From assembly GCA_024635815.1 (NCBI GenBank), contig JAGXIG010000060.1, forward strand, positions 1 to 12,035: DNA of 12,035 nucleotides, read 5' to 3'. The position numbers and the translations under genes were made by a program. Shown piece by piece: positions 1 to 5,977 of this stretch (position 1 is its first letter; every line of letters begins with the position of its first letter). The DNA comes from Salegentibacter sp. (GTDB lineage: Bacteria; Bacteroidota; Bacteroidia; Flavobacteriales; Flavobacteriaceae). The notes below the pieces were generated by a model, which made no database searches, was not told the DNA's origin, and was given only the letters and a program-made list of their open reading frames with translations.

Positions 1-243
1 CACATCTCCGCGCCAGTAATTAAGTCCGGTTTCCAGGGCTAAATTATCTGTTATTCCAAGTAAATAGCGAAATCCAAATTCATAAGAGTTGTCTATTTCA
101 GAACTTGCGGCACCATCGAGATCTTCGCTTCTTAGTAAATCGCTGTTGGTAAACCCGTAGTAAAGCCGCACTTCATTTTGAGTTTGGGAAAAAGCACTGA
201 GGCTAAAAAATGTAATAAATAAGGGAAGTAAAAGTTTTTTCAA
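1..243 (-). CDS. Secreted/outer-membrane beta-barrel-like protein, N-terminal part (runs off the window)
   Basis: An open frame of 81 codons continues past the left edge of the window. From a TTG at 243-241 it reads as a clear signal peptide: MKK, a hydrophobic stretch LLLPLFITFFSLSAF, then S|Q, a cleavage pattern common in Flavobacteriia (after about residue 19). The mature part has alternating polar/aromatic segments (VRLYYGF, YEFGFRYLLG, LALETGLNYW) separated by polar loops, as in the small outer-membrane beta-barrel proteins of Bacteroidota. There is no in-frame ATG in the visible part, so TTG is the probable start; a second TTG lies two codons upstream at 249. The frame begins only 11 nt after the toxin stop codon, so it is either co-transcribed with the toxin-antitoxin pair or has a promoter inside the toxin gene. 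The protein family is inferred from residue pattern only; export is more certain than the barrel assignment. Confidence 0.68.
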   Translation of the reverse strand, partial: MKKLLLPLFITFFSLSAFSQTQNEVRLYYGFTNSDLLRSEDLDGAASSEIDNSYEFGFRYLLGITDNLALETGLNYWRGDV

Positions 244-254
244 AATCAAAAAAT

Positions 255-545
255 TTAAAGATTTTTATTCCGCCATCTATTGTCAACGACGTTTATTATT
301 TGCAAGCTAGTATTAGTTGTTTTATAAAAGATAGAAGTTCTTCGGTATAATATTATTCCGCGTAAACCACTGGTTTTATCCTGCAGGGTACCTAATTCAG
401 GAAATTTAGTTAATAAATTAAGAATACCCTGAAATCTACTTTGAAAATTTTTAGCGGGAGTATCTCCAAAATTTTGTTGTATTCTTTTAAGAATTATCAC
501 ATAATTATCGAGCGCTTTTGGAGACCACTTGATTTCTAATTCCAT
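255..545 (-). CDS. RelE/ParE-family type II toxin
   Basis: This 96-residue basic protein has the usual size and layout of the RelE/ParE superfamily. It has an N-terminal strand (LEIKWSPKALDNY), two helices carrying basic residues (about 10-50, including FPELGT), and a C-terminal sheet with GLRGIILYRRTSIFYK and IINVVDNRW. The last motif corresponds to the family's common V.D.R ending. Members either cleave ribosome-associated mRNA (RelE) or poison DNA gyrase (ParE); the sequence alone does not tell which applies. The ParE-like Leu-Gly-Thr and Y-R-R pattern leans toward the ParE-like branch. The start ATG lies inside the end of the upstream gene on the same strand (10-nt overlap), so the pair is translationally coupled. 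The toxin appears intact. Confidence 0.85.
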   Translation of the reverse strand: MELEIKWSPKALDNYVIILKRIQQNFGDTPAKNFQSRFQGILNLLTKFPELGTLQDKTSGLRGIILYRRTSIFYKTTNTSLQIINVVDNRWRNKNL

Positions 546-781
546 CCGAGCTTTTTCCGGATTTTATTCATAGCTTCATCCTGACTAATTAGTTTATCGG
601 GATCTTCAATATCTTTTAAACTTTGGTAGGTTTCTTTTTTTTCTTCAGCACTAAGTAGGTTTAGTAGCTCTCCTTCATCTGAGTTATTACTATCCATAAT
701 TGTGTAAATTTGCTCTAGAAAAACACTGTTTTCAGACTTCTCTACCAATTCGATTATCTTTTTCTTCACGATCAAATCCAT
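536..781 (-). CDS. Putative antitoxin partner of the RelE/ParE toxin
   Basis: This 81-residue acidic protein lies directly upstream of the toxin, and its TAG stop (538-536) falls inside the toxin's first codons. An antitoxin-first order with overlap is typical of type II modules. It begins with a helix (MDLIVKKKIIELVEK), has an acidic middle rich in Asp, Glu, Ser and Asn (about 29-60), and ends in DEAMNKIRKKLGW, a short tail often seen in Bacteroidota antitoxins cognate to RelE/ParE toxins. I see no clear ribbon-helix-helix or AbrB signature, so DNA binding cannot be claimed. The role rests mainly on gene order, size, charge and overlap. The gap upstream (782-819) is almost pure A/T and should hold the promoter; TATATTTA near it resembles TAnnTTTG with one mismatch, but no partner TTG is at the right distance. 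Confidence 0.75.
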   Translation of the reverse strand: MDLIVKKKIIELVEKSENSVFLEQIYTIMDSNNSDEGELLNLLSAEEKKETYQSLKDIEDPDKLISQDEAMNKIRKKLGWN

Positions 782-807
782 AGCCTAATTTTTAATAAAT
801 ATAATAA

Positions 808-849
808 TTATAAAAATAAAGCCCTTAAATAAAAGATCATTTAAAGGCT
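808..849 (-). terminator. Rho-independent terminator of the PLP lyase gene
   Basis: Reading leftwards, AGCCTTTAAAT (849-839) pairs with ATTTAAGGGCT (830-820). This gives an 11-bp stem including one G-U pair and an 8-nt loop GATCTTTT. It is followed at once by TTTATTTTTATAA on the minus strand, a T-rich tail. It starts 24 nt past the lyase stop codon and ends before the antitoxin gene, so it should separate the two transcription units. On the plus strand the stem is followed by ATAAAATG, with no T tract, so it looks one-directional. Confidence 0.75.
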
Positions 850-873
850 ATAAAATGTGTATGCAAATTTTTT

Positions 874-2088
874 CTAAGCCATTTCGGCATCCAAAATCCC
901 AACTTCTTTCATACAGGATTTCATCATTTTATAGGTGCGTTCTATATCGTTGTCCAAACCAATTGAGAAACGAATTAAGCCATTGCTTAGGCCCATTTCT
1001 TCCTGCTCTTCGATTGGGATTTCAGAAGAAGTAGAACTTCCGGGAGCGCTGAATAATGTTTTATAGAAGCCCAGACTTACCGCCAGGTAGCCAAGGTTTT
1101 TCTCCTGCATCAGTTCCATTAATTCGTTCGCTTTATCCAGACTGCCTACATCTATAGTTAGCAAGCCTCCAAACCCGTAATCTTCGTTCATCATCTTCTT
1201 AAAGGTTTCGTGGCCCGGATGAATTTTTAGACCGGGATAAACCGTTCTCAAGCCATCTTCCTGAAATTTTTTAGCTAAAAACATTGCGTTATGGCTGTGC
1301 TGTTTAATCCTTATATGAAGCGTTCTTAGATTCTTTAAAACCGAAGCCGAGCGCATACTATCCATTGTAGGTCCTAGCAGCATATTGGCTCCATCGTTAA
1401 CGCTGCGAAGTGCGTTTATAAAATCCTGGCTTCCGCAGGTAACACCACCAACACTATCGCTGCTACCATTAATAAATTTGGTGAGGCTATGGATCACGAC
1501 ATCGGCACCCAACTCTTTCGGACTAATAGAAAGAGGAGAAAATGTATTGTCTACAACAAAAGTGAGTTGATGTTTTTTTGCGATTTTAGCCAAAGCTTGA
1601 ATATCGGCAACTTCCAAAAGCGGATTGCTAACCGATTCGCAATATAGCACTTTAGTGTTTTTTGTGATCGCTGCTTCTACGCTTTCAATATTAGTGATAT
1701 CTACAAAAGAAGTCTGAATATTGAACTTTGGAATAAAATTTTTCATAAACGCATAGGTTCCGCCGTAAACCGTGCGACTGGAAACGATATGGTCGCCGGC
1801 CTGGCATAACTGAAGTAGGGTAGAAGTGATGGCGCCCATTCCGCTGGCAGCCACATTAGCGGTTTCGGTACCTTCCATTGCGGCCAGGGCTTCACCTAAA
1901 TATAAATTTGAAGGAGAGGAATGCCTGGAATAAAGGTAACAACCTTCCGAATTTCCTTCAAAAGTATCGAACATGGTTTTTGCTGAAAGAAAAGTATAGG
2001 TAGAGGAATCGGAAATAGAAGGGTTTACCCCTCCAAATTCGCCAAAATATTGAAGGTCCTGAATGTTATCTGCGGGTTTGTATTTCAT
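874..2088 (-). CDS. Cys/Met-metabolism PLP enzyme (methionine gamma-lyase / cystathionine synthase-lyase type)
   Basis: This 404-residue member of the Cys/Met-metabolism fold-type I PLP family has full family length (about 390-400). Visible motifs are the PLP-phosphate Tyr-x-Arg from the partner subunit (YSRHSSPS, Y53/R55), the SGMGA phosphate loop (82-86), Y108 stacking on the cofactor, VVDNTFSP with the cofactor-nitrogen Asp (D180), and SLTKF with the Schiff-base lysine K204. Where classical methionine gamma-lyase has Cys in YGCTFAF, this protein has Gly (YGGTYAF, G110). Gamma-lyase activity on methionine is therefore uncertain, and cystathionine gamma-synthase, beta-lyase or gamma-lyase activity is equally possible. 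A longer frame reaches 2142, but its first codons lie in the promoter, so the ATG at 2088 (MKYKPADNIQ) is chosen. The gene diverges from an Lrp/AsnC regulator, which suggests amino-acid-responsive control, and ends in a strong terminator. Confidence 0.9.
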   Translation of the reverse strand: MKYKPADNIQDLQYFGEFGGVNPSISDSSTYTFLSAKTMFDTFEGNSEGCYLYSRHSSPSNLYLGEALAAMEGTETANVAASGMGAITSTLLQLCQAGDHIVSSRTVYGGTYAFMKNFIPKFNIQTSFVDITNIESVEAAITKNTKVLYCESVSNPLLEVADIQALAKIAKKHQLTFVVDNTFSPLSISPKELGADVVIHSLTKFINGSSDSVGGVTCGSQDFINALRSVNDGANMLLGPTMDSMRSASVLKNLRTLHIRIKQHSHNAMFLAKKFQEDGLRTVYPGLKIHPGHETFKKMMNEDYGFGGLLTIDVGSLDKANELMELMQEKNLGYLAVSLGFYKTLFSAPGSSTSSEIPIEEQEEMGLSNGLIRFSIGLDNDIERTYKMMKSCMKEVGILDAEMA

Positions 2089-2246
2089 CTTTATTAAATT
2101 TATAGTGCTTTCAAACTTACATTCTAATAGAATTAAAATCAATAGTAAGTTATTAATTCAGTAAATAAAACTATATATGTATAATTAAATAGATTTATAA
2201 TCATTAAATGCTTATTTTCGTAGTTCAGCTTAGAAAAATTTTCACT
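2089..2246. promoter_or_regulatory. Divergent control region between the PLP lyase and the Lrp/AsnC gene
   Basis: This 158-nt, strongly AT-rich region carries outward promoters for both genes. The leftward promoter is clear. For the regulator, TATTTTCG (2213-2220) differs from TAnnTTTG at one position and would place the start of transcription after the alternative ATG at 2208, but no well-placed TTG precedes it. The A/T-rich centre (about 2160-2210) is a reasonable binding region for the Lrp-type protein; I could not define a convincing palindromic operator by eye. Confidence 0.5.
2112..2142 (-). promoter_or_regulatory. Bacteroidota-type promoter (TTG-N20-TAnnTTTG) of the PLP lyase gene
   Basis: On the minus strand TTG (2142-2140) is followed 20 nt later by TAAGTTTG (2119-2112), an exact match to the TAnnTTTG -7 element with a -33 TTG at the known spacing for the Bacteroidota housekeeping sigma factor. 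Transcription would start near 2105, giving a leader of about 15-20 nt before the ATG at 2088. This excludes the upstream ATG at 2142 as the translation start. Confidence 0.75.
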
Positions 2247-2705
2247 ATGAAATTAGACCAGAAAGATCTGCAAATCTTAAAACATCTTCAGCAGGATAGT
2301 AAAATGACGAATAAGGAGATTTCCAATAAGTTGAAACTCTCGGTTACAGCGGTTTTTGAAAGAATTAAACGCCTGGAACGGGAGGGAGTGATTTCTAAAT
2401 ATGTGGCACTTGTTTCGCCAGATAAAGTGGAAAAGAATTTTATGGTTTTTTGCCAGATAAAACTTATTCAACACTCCCGGTCTTACTTAACCAAATTTGA
2501 AGCTGAAGTCACTAAACTCTCTGAAGTTCTGGAATGTTATCACGTAAGCGGCGAATATGATTATATTCTAAAAGTCCTGGTAAAAGATATGGAAGCCTAC
2601 CGCGAATTTATGGTTACTAAACTTACCAATTTAGATCATATAGGGAGCACCCAAAGCACTTTTATTATTAGCCCCGTTAAAAGTACAACGGCCGTACCGC
2701 TCTAA
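2247..2705 (+). CDS. Lrp/AsnC-family transcriptional regulator
   Basis: This 152-residue protein has the standard size and two-part layout of the feast/famine regulators. An N-terminal winged helix-turn-helix (about 3-60) opens with LDQKDLQILKHLQQDS; the recognition helix is within SVTAVFERIKRLEREGVIS. A C-terminal RAM/AsnC ligand-binding domain (about 66-140) contains the family signature HVSGEYDYILKV (99-110), which forms part of the effector site between subunits. A frame from ATG 2208 adds 13 residues unlike family N termini, so the ATG at 2247 (MKLDQKDLQI) is preferred. The gene is divergent from the Cys/Met PLP enzyme with 158 nt between the starts. This arrangement usually means the regulator controls its neighbour and itself in response to an amino acid, plausibly a sulfur or branched-chain one (inference). 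Proteins of this family act as dimers to octamers on AT-rich DNA. Confidence 0.92.
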   Translation: MKLDQKDLQILKHLQQDSKMTNKEISNKLKLSVTAVFERIKRLEREGVISKYVALVSPDKVEKNFMVFCQIKLIQHSRSYLTKFEAEVTKLSEVLECYHVSGEYDYILKVLVKDMEAYREFMVTKLTNLDHIGSTQSTFIISPVKSTTAVPL

Positions 2706-3124
2706 ACTGAAAGATAAGGACGAAAATTAAATACATTAAAGAATTCATAATTATTTGATGAATCAATACTTGAGATAATTTTTATTTAAATAATTTTTTC
2801 TTTTTTAAGAACCTTGAAATTTTTAGAAATTCTGAATAAATATCACTTTACAGATTTATTGATTCTCATTTATAAATTATTGAATATTAATAGAATATAA
2901 GGTGATTGTGTGTGCCTATTAAACTAAAAAATTACCAGGTTTTTTCTTCCTAAAATATCGGCGAACCGCCTTTCTTGCTGATTTCCAGTAAAAAAGCATT
3001 TCTACTTAAGAAAATAAAATCGTATATTAACCAACAGCGGGAAATTGTTGGGGCTTACTTACTTATCGCTTTTTTCCGAATTCAATTTTAAAGATTAACC
3101 ATTCAACTGAACAACCAGATATTT
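2706..3124. other. 419-bp AT-rich intergenic region without a gene
   Basis: All frames are broken by stops and no coding signal is visible. The left half is extremely AT-rich and holds a weak 6-bp inverted repeat ATTCAT/ATGAAT (2743-2763), possibly part of the end of the regulator transcript. The right half is less AT-rich. It contains a small GC hairpin GGCG-AAC-CGCC followed by TTTCTT (2960-2976) and a second stem CCAACA/TGTTGG (3031-3051) about 75 nt before the aminotransferase start. No exact TAnnTTTG with an upstream TTG was found on the plus strand, so the promoter of the downstream cluster is not identified. A long 5' leader is likely. Confidence 0.6.
3031..3051 (+). promoter_or_regulatory. 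Possible leader stem-loop upstream of the aminotransferase gene
   Basis: CCAACA (3031-3036) pairs with TGTTGG (3046-3051) around a 9-nt loop GCGGGAAAT. It lies about 75 nt before the start codon and lacks an adjacent T tract, so it is not a simple terminator. It could be a leader element or chance; no known riboswitch class is recognised. Confidence 0.25.
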
Positions 3125-4432
3125 ATGACTGAAGAGCAAACAAAATCTCAGCAGCTCCTTGATAGGAGAAAAAACATTGTCGCCAACGGAGTTGGTGTTT
3201 TTAATACAGCCACAGTTAAAGAGGCTAAAGGAGCAATAATTACCGATGTAGATGGAAATGAACTTATAGACTTCGCCGGTGGGATTGGTGTTGTGAATGC
3301 AGGCCACTGTCCGGAACCTGTAGTTAAGGCTATTCAGGAACAGGCTGAAAAATATCTTCATACCAGTTTTAATGTGGTTACTTATGAGCCTTATATAGAA
3401 CTCTGCGAAGAGCTGGCAGAAATTCTTCCACATGGGGAGAAAACAAAGGCCATGCTTATTAGCACTGGTGCTGAAGCCGTAGAAAATGCTATCAAAATCG
3501 CCCGTCAGGCCACAAAAAGACCGGCGGTGATTTGTTTTACCGAAGCTTATCATGGTCGTACCTTAATGGCGATGAGCCTTACCAGTAAAGTGAATTATAA
3601 ATTTTCTTCCGGACCATTTGCTCCAGAAGTATACCGGATTCCTTTTCCTAATTTTTATAAGTACCACGGAACCCAGGATATGGATGAGTTCGTGGAAACA
3701 GAACTCACCAGGCTTAAAGAAAGCGCTCATAGCATGGTAGATATTAACAGTGTAGCCGCTATTATTATTGAACCAATTCAGGGCGAAGGCGGTTTTAATC
3801 CAGTTCCGCAAAAATACCTCGAAGGACTTCGCTCTTTTTGTAATGAACACGGAGTATTATTGATCATGGATGAAATTCAAAGCGGTTTTTGCCGAACCGG
3901 ACATTGGGCCAGCTGGCAGCATTATGGAGTACAACCTGATATTAGTACTTACGCCAAATCTATGGGCTCGGGACTTCCAATTGCCGCTGTACTTGGTAAA
4001 GCCGAAATTATGGATGCAGCAGGGCCGGGGACCATTGGAGGAACTTATATAGGGAGTCCTGTTTGTTGTGTTGCAGCTTTAGCAACCATCCAGTTTATGA
4101 AGGACGAAAAGCTTAACGAGCGTGCAAAATATATTGGTAAGCTCATTACAGACCGAATGGAGAATTTCAGAAAAGAATGTCCTGAAATTGGGGATGTAAG
4201 AGGATTGGGTGCTATGATAGGTATAGAATTTATAAAGGATAACAATCCCGGGCAACCCGCTACAGAGCTTTGCGACAAGATCGTGAAAGGTTGTGCTGAG
4301 GAGGGTTTAATTCTTATAAGTGCAGGTACCTTTAAAAATGTACTAAGAATTTTGTGCCCTTTAGTAATTACAGAAGAACAGTTGAATAAAGGTTTGGATA
4401 TTCTGGAAAAACAAATTAGAAAACACACTTAA
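3125..4432 (+). CDS. gabT: Class III aminotransferase, GabT-like (4-aminobutyrate / 5-aminovalerate type)
   Basis: This 435-residue cytosolic PLP enzyme aligns along its whole length with E. coli GabT by remembered sequence. Shared blocks include GNELIDFAGGIGVVNAGH (44-61), the phosphate loop STGAEAVENA (113-122), AYHGRT (141-146), EPIQGEGG (216-223, with E216 matching the substrate-switch Glu), DEIQSGFCRTG (249-259, D249 to the pyridine nitrogen), the Schiff-base lysine K278 in YAKSMGSGLP, GGTYIGSP (305-312), GDVRGLGAMIGIE (356-368) and R408 in VLRIL. The family moves the omega-amino group of GABA or similar compounds to 2-oxoglutarate, giving succinate semialdehyde and glutamate. In this setting the substrate may be another omega-amino acid. 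It is followed, 180 nt on, by a C-N hydrolase gene on the same strand. Family assignment is sure; the exact substrate is inference. Confidence 0.9.
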   Translation: MTEEQTKSQQLLDRRKNIVANGVGVFNTATVKEAKGAIITDVDGNELIDFAGGIGVVNAGHCPEPVVKAIQEQAEKYLHTSFNVVTYEPYIELCEELAEILPHGEKTKAMLISTGAEAVENAIKIARQATKRPAVICFTEAYHGRTLMAMSLTSKVNYKFSSGPFAPEVYRIPFPNFYKYHGTQDMDEFVETELTRLKESAHSMVDINSVAAIIIEPIQGEGGFNPVPQKYLEGLRSFCNEHGVLLIMDEIQSGFCRTGHWASWQHYGVQPDISTYAKSMGSGLPIAAVLGKAEIMDAAGPGTIGGTYIGSPVCCVAALATIQFMKDEKLNERAKYIGKLITDRMENFRKECPEIGDVRGLGAMIGIEFIKDNNPGQPATELCDKIVKGCAEEGLILISAGTFKNVLRILCPLVITEEQLNKGLDILEKQIRKHT

Positions 4433-4612
4433 ATTTTATTGGATTAGTTTGAAGTTTTTCTCCTGAAGAACATTCAATGAAATCCTGTGCAAAATTTTAG
4501 TGTAAATATAAATTAATGAAATTACTAATTGATGGATACTAGCAGAATAGAAGAAATCGATTAGAAGAATCCGTGAAAATATTTTCTGCGGATAACAAGA
4601 AATAAAGAATAT
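4433..4612. other. 180-bp gap between aminotransferase and C-N hydrolase genes
   Basis: No gene is visible; the only open frames are of 7-10 codons. It contains a perfect 12-bp palindrome GAAAATATTTTC (4575-4586), 26 nt before the next start codon and followed directly by TGCGG. The outer pair GCAGAA (about 4541-4546) and TTCTGC (4583-4588) could close a larger, loose stem. No exact TAnnTTTG promoter was found, so read-through from the aminotransferase gene or a non-consensus internal promoter are both possible. Confidence 0.4.
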
Positions 4613-5545
4613 ATGAATCCATTTGCAATAGCAGGAATACAAATGAAGGTTTCCGCAGTCGCCTCCAATGTCGAGATGATGAAGTTGAAACTTGATATCA
4701 CCATGAGTCTTTACCCCTGGGTAGACATGGTGGTTTTCAGTGAGTTGTGCGGTCATGGCCCTTTAACCCATAATGCACAGGAAATACCTGGAGATTTTGA
4801 AAGGGAGATGCAGGCTGCAGCTAAAAAGCACGGGGTTTGGCTATTACCGGGTTCTATTTTCGAAAAGAGCGAAGGTAAAATTTATAATACAGCCACAGTA
4901 ATTAATCCTGAAGGGGAAATCGTGACGCGTTACCGGAAAATGTTTCCTTTTTATCCTTACGAAGTGGGAGTAACTCCTGGCTCTAATTTTTGTGTTTTTG
5001 ACGTGCCTGGAGTAGCAAAATTTGGAGTTTCTATTTGTTATGATATGTGGTTTCCCGAAACAGTGCGTACCCTCGCCGTTATGGGAGCAGAAGTAATTTT
5101 ACACCCTACCATGACCGGTACTATAGACAGGGATATAGAATTGTCTATTGTCAGAGCTATGGCTGCGGTGAATCAGTGTTACTTCTTTGATGTAAATGGT
5201 TTGGAATCTGGAGGTAATGGAAGGTCGCTGGTTTGTGGACCCGATGGTCGCGTGATATATCAGGCTGAAGGCAATGAGGAAATTTTTCCGTTAGAGCTTA
5301 ATATTAACAGGGTGAGAAGAAGTAGGGAACTCGGAGTTTTACGTTTGGGACAGCCATTAAAGAGCTTTAGGGATCATATAGGTGATTTCAATATTTATCA
5401 AAAAGATACTCAATTGCCTTATCTCAATTCGCTGGGGCCACTTATTAAGCCTACCAGGTTAGATAATCTTGCCAAGTTAAAAATGAAAGAACACGAATAT
5501 GAACCACCCGAAAATCCTACAGGATATAAAGGATTTGGAGTATAA
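4613..5545 (+). CDS. Carbon-nitrogen hydrolase (nitrilase superfamily amidase)
   Basis: This 310-residue protein has the complete nitrilase-superfamily Glu-Lys-Cys triad: E44 in VFSELCG, K109 in YRKMFPF, and C142 in SICYDMWFPE. Enzymes of this group hydrolyse or transfer the acyl group of a linear amide through a Cys thioester and release ammonia or an amine. The body ends with the usual GGNGRSLVCGPDGRVIYQ strand region (200-217); the last 70 residues (LGQPLKSFRDHIGDF onward) form an extension similar to that of aliphatic amidase and formamidase. The start MNPFAIAGIQMK gives the typical first beta strand. It is the first of four tightly packed genes (16 nt to the VOC gene). Given the neighbouring decarboxylase and GabT, a polyamine-derived amide (N-carbamoylputrescine, 4-guanidinobutyramide or an aminoamide) is a plausible substrate, but nothing in the sequence fixes it. 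Confidence 0.88.
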   Translation: MNPFAIAGIQMKVSAVASNVEMMKLKLDITMSLYPWVDMVVFSELCGHGPLTHNAQEIPGDFEREMQAAAKKHGVWLLPGSIFEKSEGKIYNTATVINPEGEIVTRYRKMFPFYPYEVGVTPGSNFCVFDVPGVAKFGVSICYDMWFPETVRTLAVMGAEVILHPTMTGTIDRDIELSIVRAMAAVNQCYFFDVNGLESGGNGRSLVCGPDGRVIYQAEGNEEIFPLELNINRVRRSRELGVLRLGQPLKSFRDHIGDFNIYQKDTQLPYLNSLGPLIKPTRLDNLAKLKMKEHEYEPPENPTGYKGFGV

Positions 5546-5561
5546 TTAAAAAACAGGAACT

Positions 5562-5975
5562 ATGGGAGGAACATCACAAAAGAAGAAAAAGGAAAAACAG
5601 GAAGAAACCGTAAAAGATTTTATTAGTTGGTTTGAAATTCCTGCAATTAATTTCCAGCAAGCGGTAGATTTTTATAACCGCATTTTTAAAATGGATATGG
5701 AAACTCAATTTGACGGGAATTATGCGATGGCATTTTTTCCTGCTGAAAAAGGTATTGGTGGCGCTATTGTTACAGGCCCAAATTCTATACCTGGTATTAT
5801 AGGTCCACTACTCTATTTAAACGCAGGGAAAGATCTGGACATTGTTTTAAAAAGGGTTGAACCGGCCGGGGGAAGAATTGTAATGACCAAAACCCTTATA
5901 AATCCGGAGTCCGGACATTTCGCCATTTTTATTGATTCTGAAGGAAATAAACTCGCTTTACATTCAAAAGATTAA
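5562..5975 (+). CDS. VOC (glyoxalase/dioxygenase fold) family protein
   Basis: This 137-residue protein has a basic N-terminal tail (about 16 residues, with KKKKEK at 7-12) followed by one VOC unit of two beta-alpha-beta-beta-beta modules. The first module is SWFEIPAINFQQAVDFYNRIF; the second has LDIVLKRVEPAGGRIVMTKT and ends GHFAIFIDSEGNKLALHS. It resembles the glyoxalase-like subgroup with W-F-E-I-P in strand 1, where the metal-binding His of glyoxalase I is replaced by Trp. Metal-dependent lyase activity is therefore doubtful, and a binding, chaperone or cofactor-free role is possible. It sits 16 nt after the amidase gene and 2 nt before the decarboxylase gene, so it is made together with them and may handle an intermediate of the same pathway. 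The start is the only ATG before the domain. Confidence 0.85.
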   Translation: MGGTSQKKKKEKQEETVKDFISWFEIPAINFQQAVDFYNRIFKMDMETQFDGNYAMAFFPAEKGIGGAIVTGPNSIPGIIGPLLYLNAGKDLDIVLKRVEPAGGRIVMTKTLINPESGHFAIFIDSEGNKLALHSKD

Positions 5976-5977
5976 TT

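Noticed and set aside
2743..2763. ATTCAT/ATGAAT inverted repeat as terminator of the Lrp/AsnC gene.
   Set aside because: A 6-bp all-but-AT stem with a 9-nt loop and no T tract is too weak and expected by chance in this AT-rich gap.
3095..4428. Long minus-strand open frames opposite the aminotransferase gene (e.g. 3095-3553, 3563-3850, 4045-4428).
   Set aside because: Their products have no family motifs and biased, low-complexity composition, while the plus strand encodes a full-length GabT-like enzyme.
4485..4563. Several 7-10-codon open frames in a row in the gap before the amidase (e.g. MKSCAKF, MKLLIDGY, MDTSRIEEID) as possible leader peptides.
   Set aside because: They are expected by chance, have no run of regulatory codons, and are not coupled to paired alternative stems.
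3203..4899. A 15-bp identical string TAATACAGCCACAGT occurs near 3202-3216 and 4885-4899.
   Set aside because: Both copies lie in coding sequence and encode Asn-Thr-Ala-Thr-Val in the same frame in two unrelated proteins; flanks differ at once. Coincidence is the simplest explanation.
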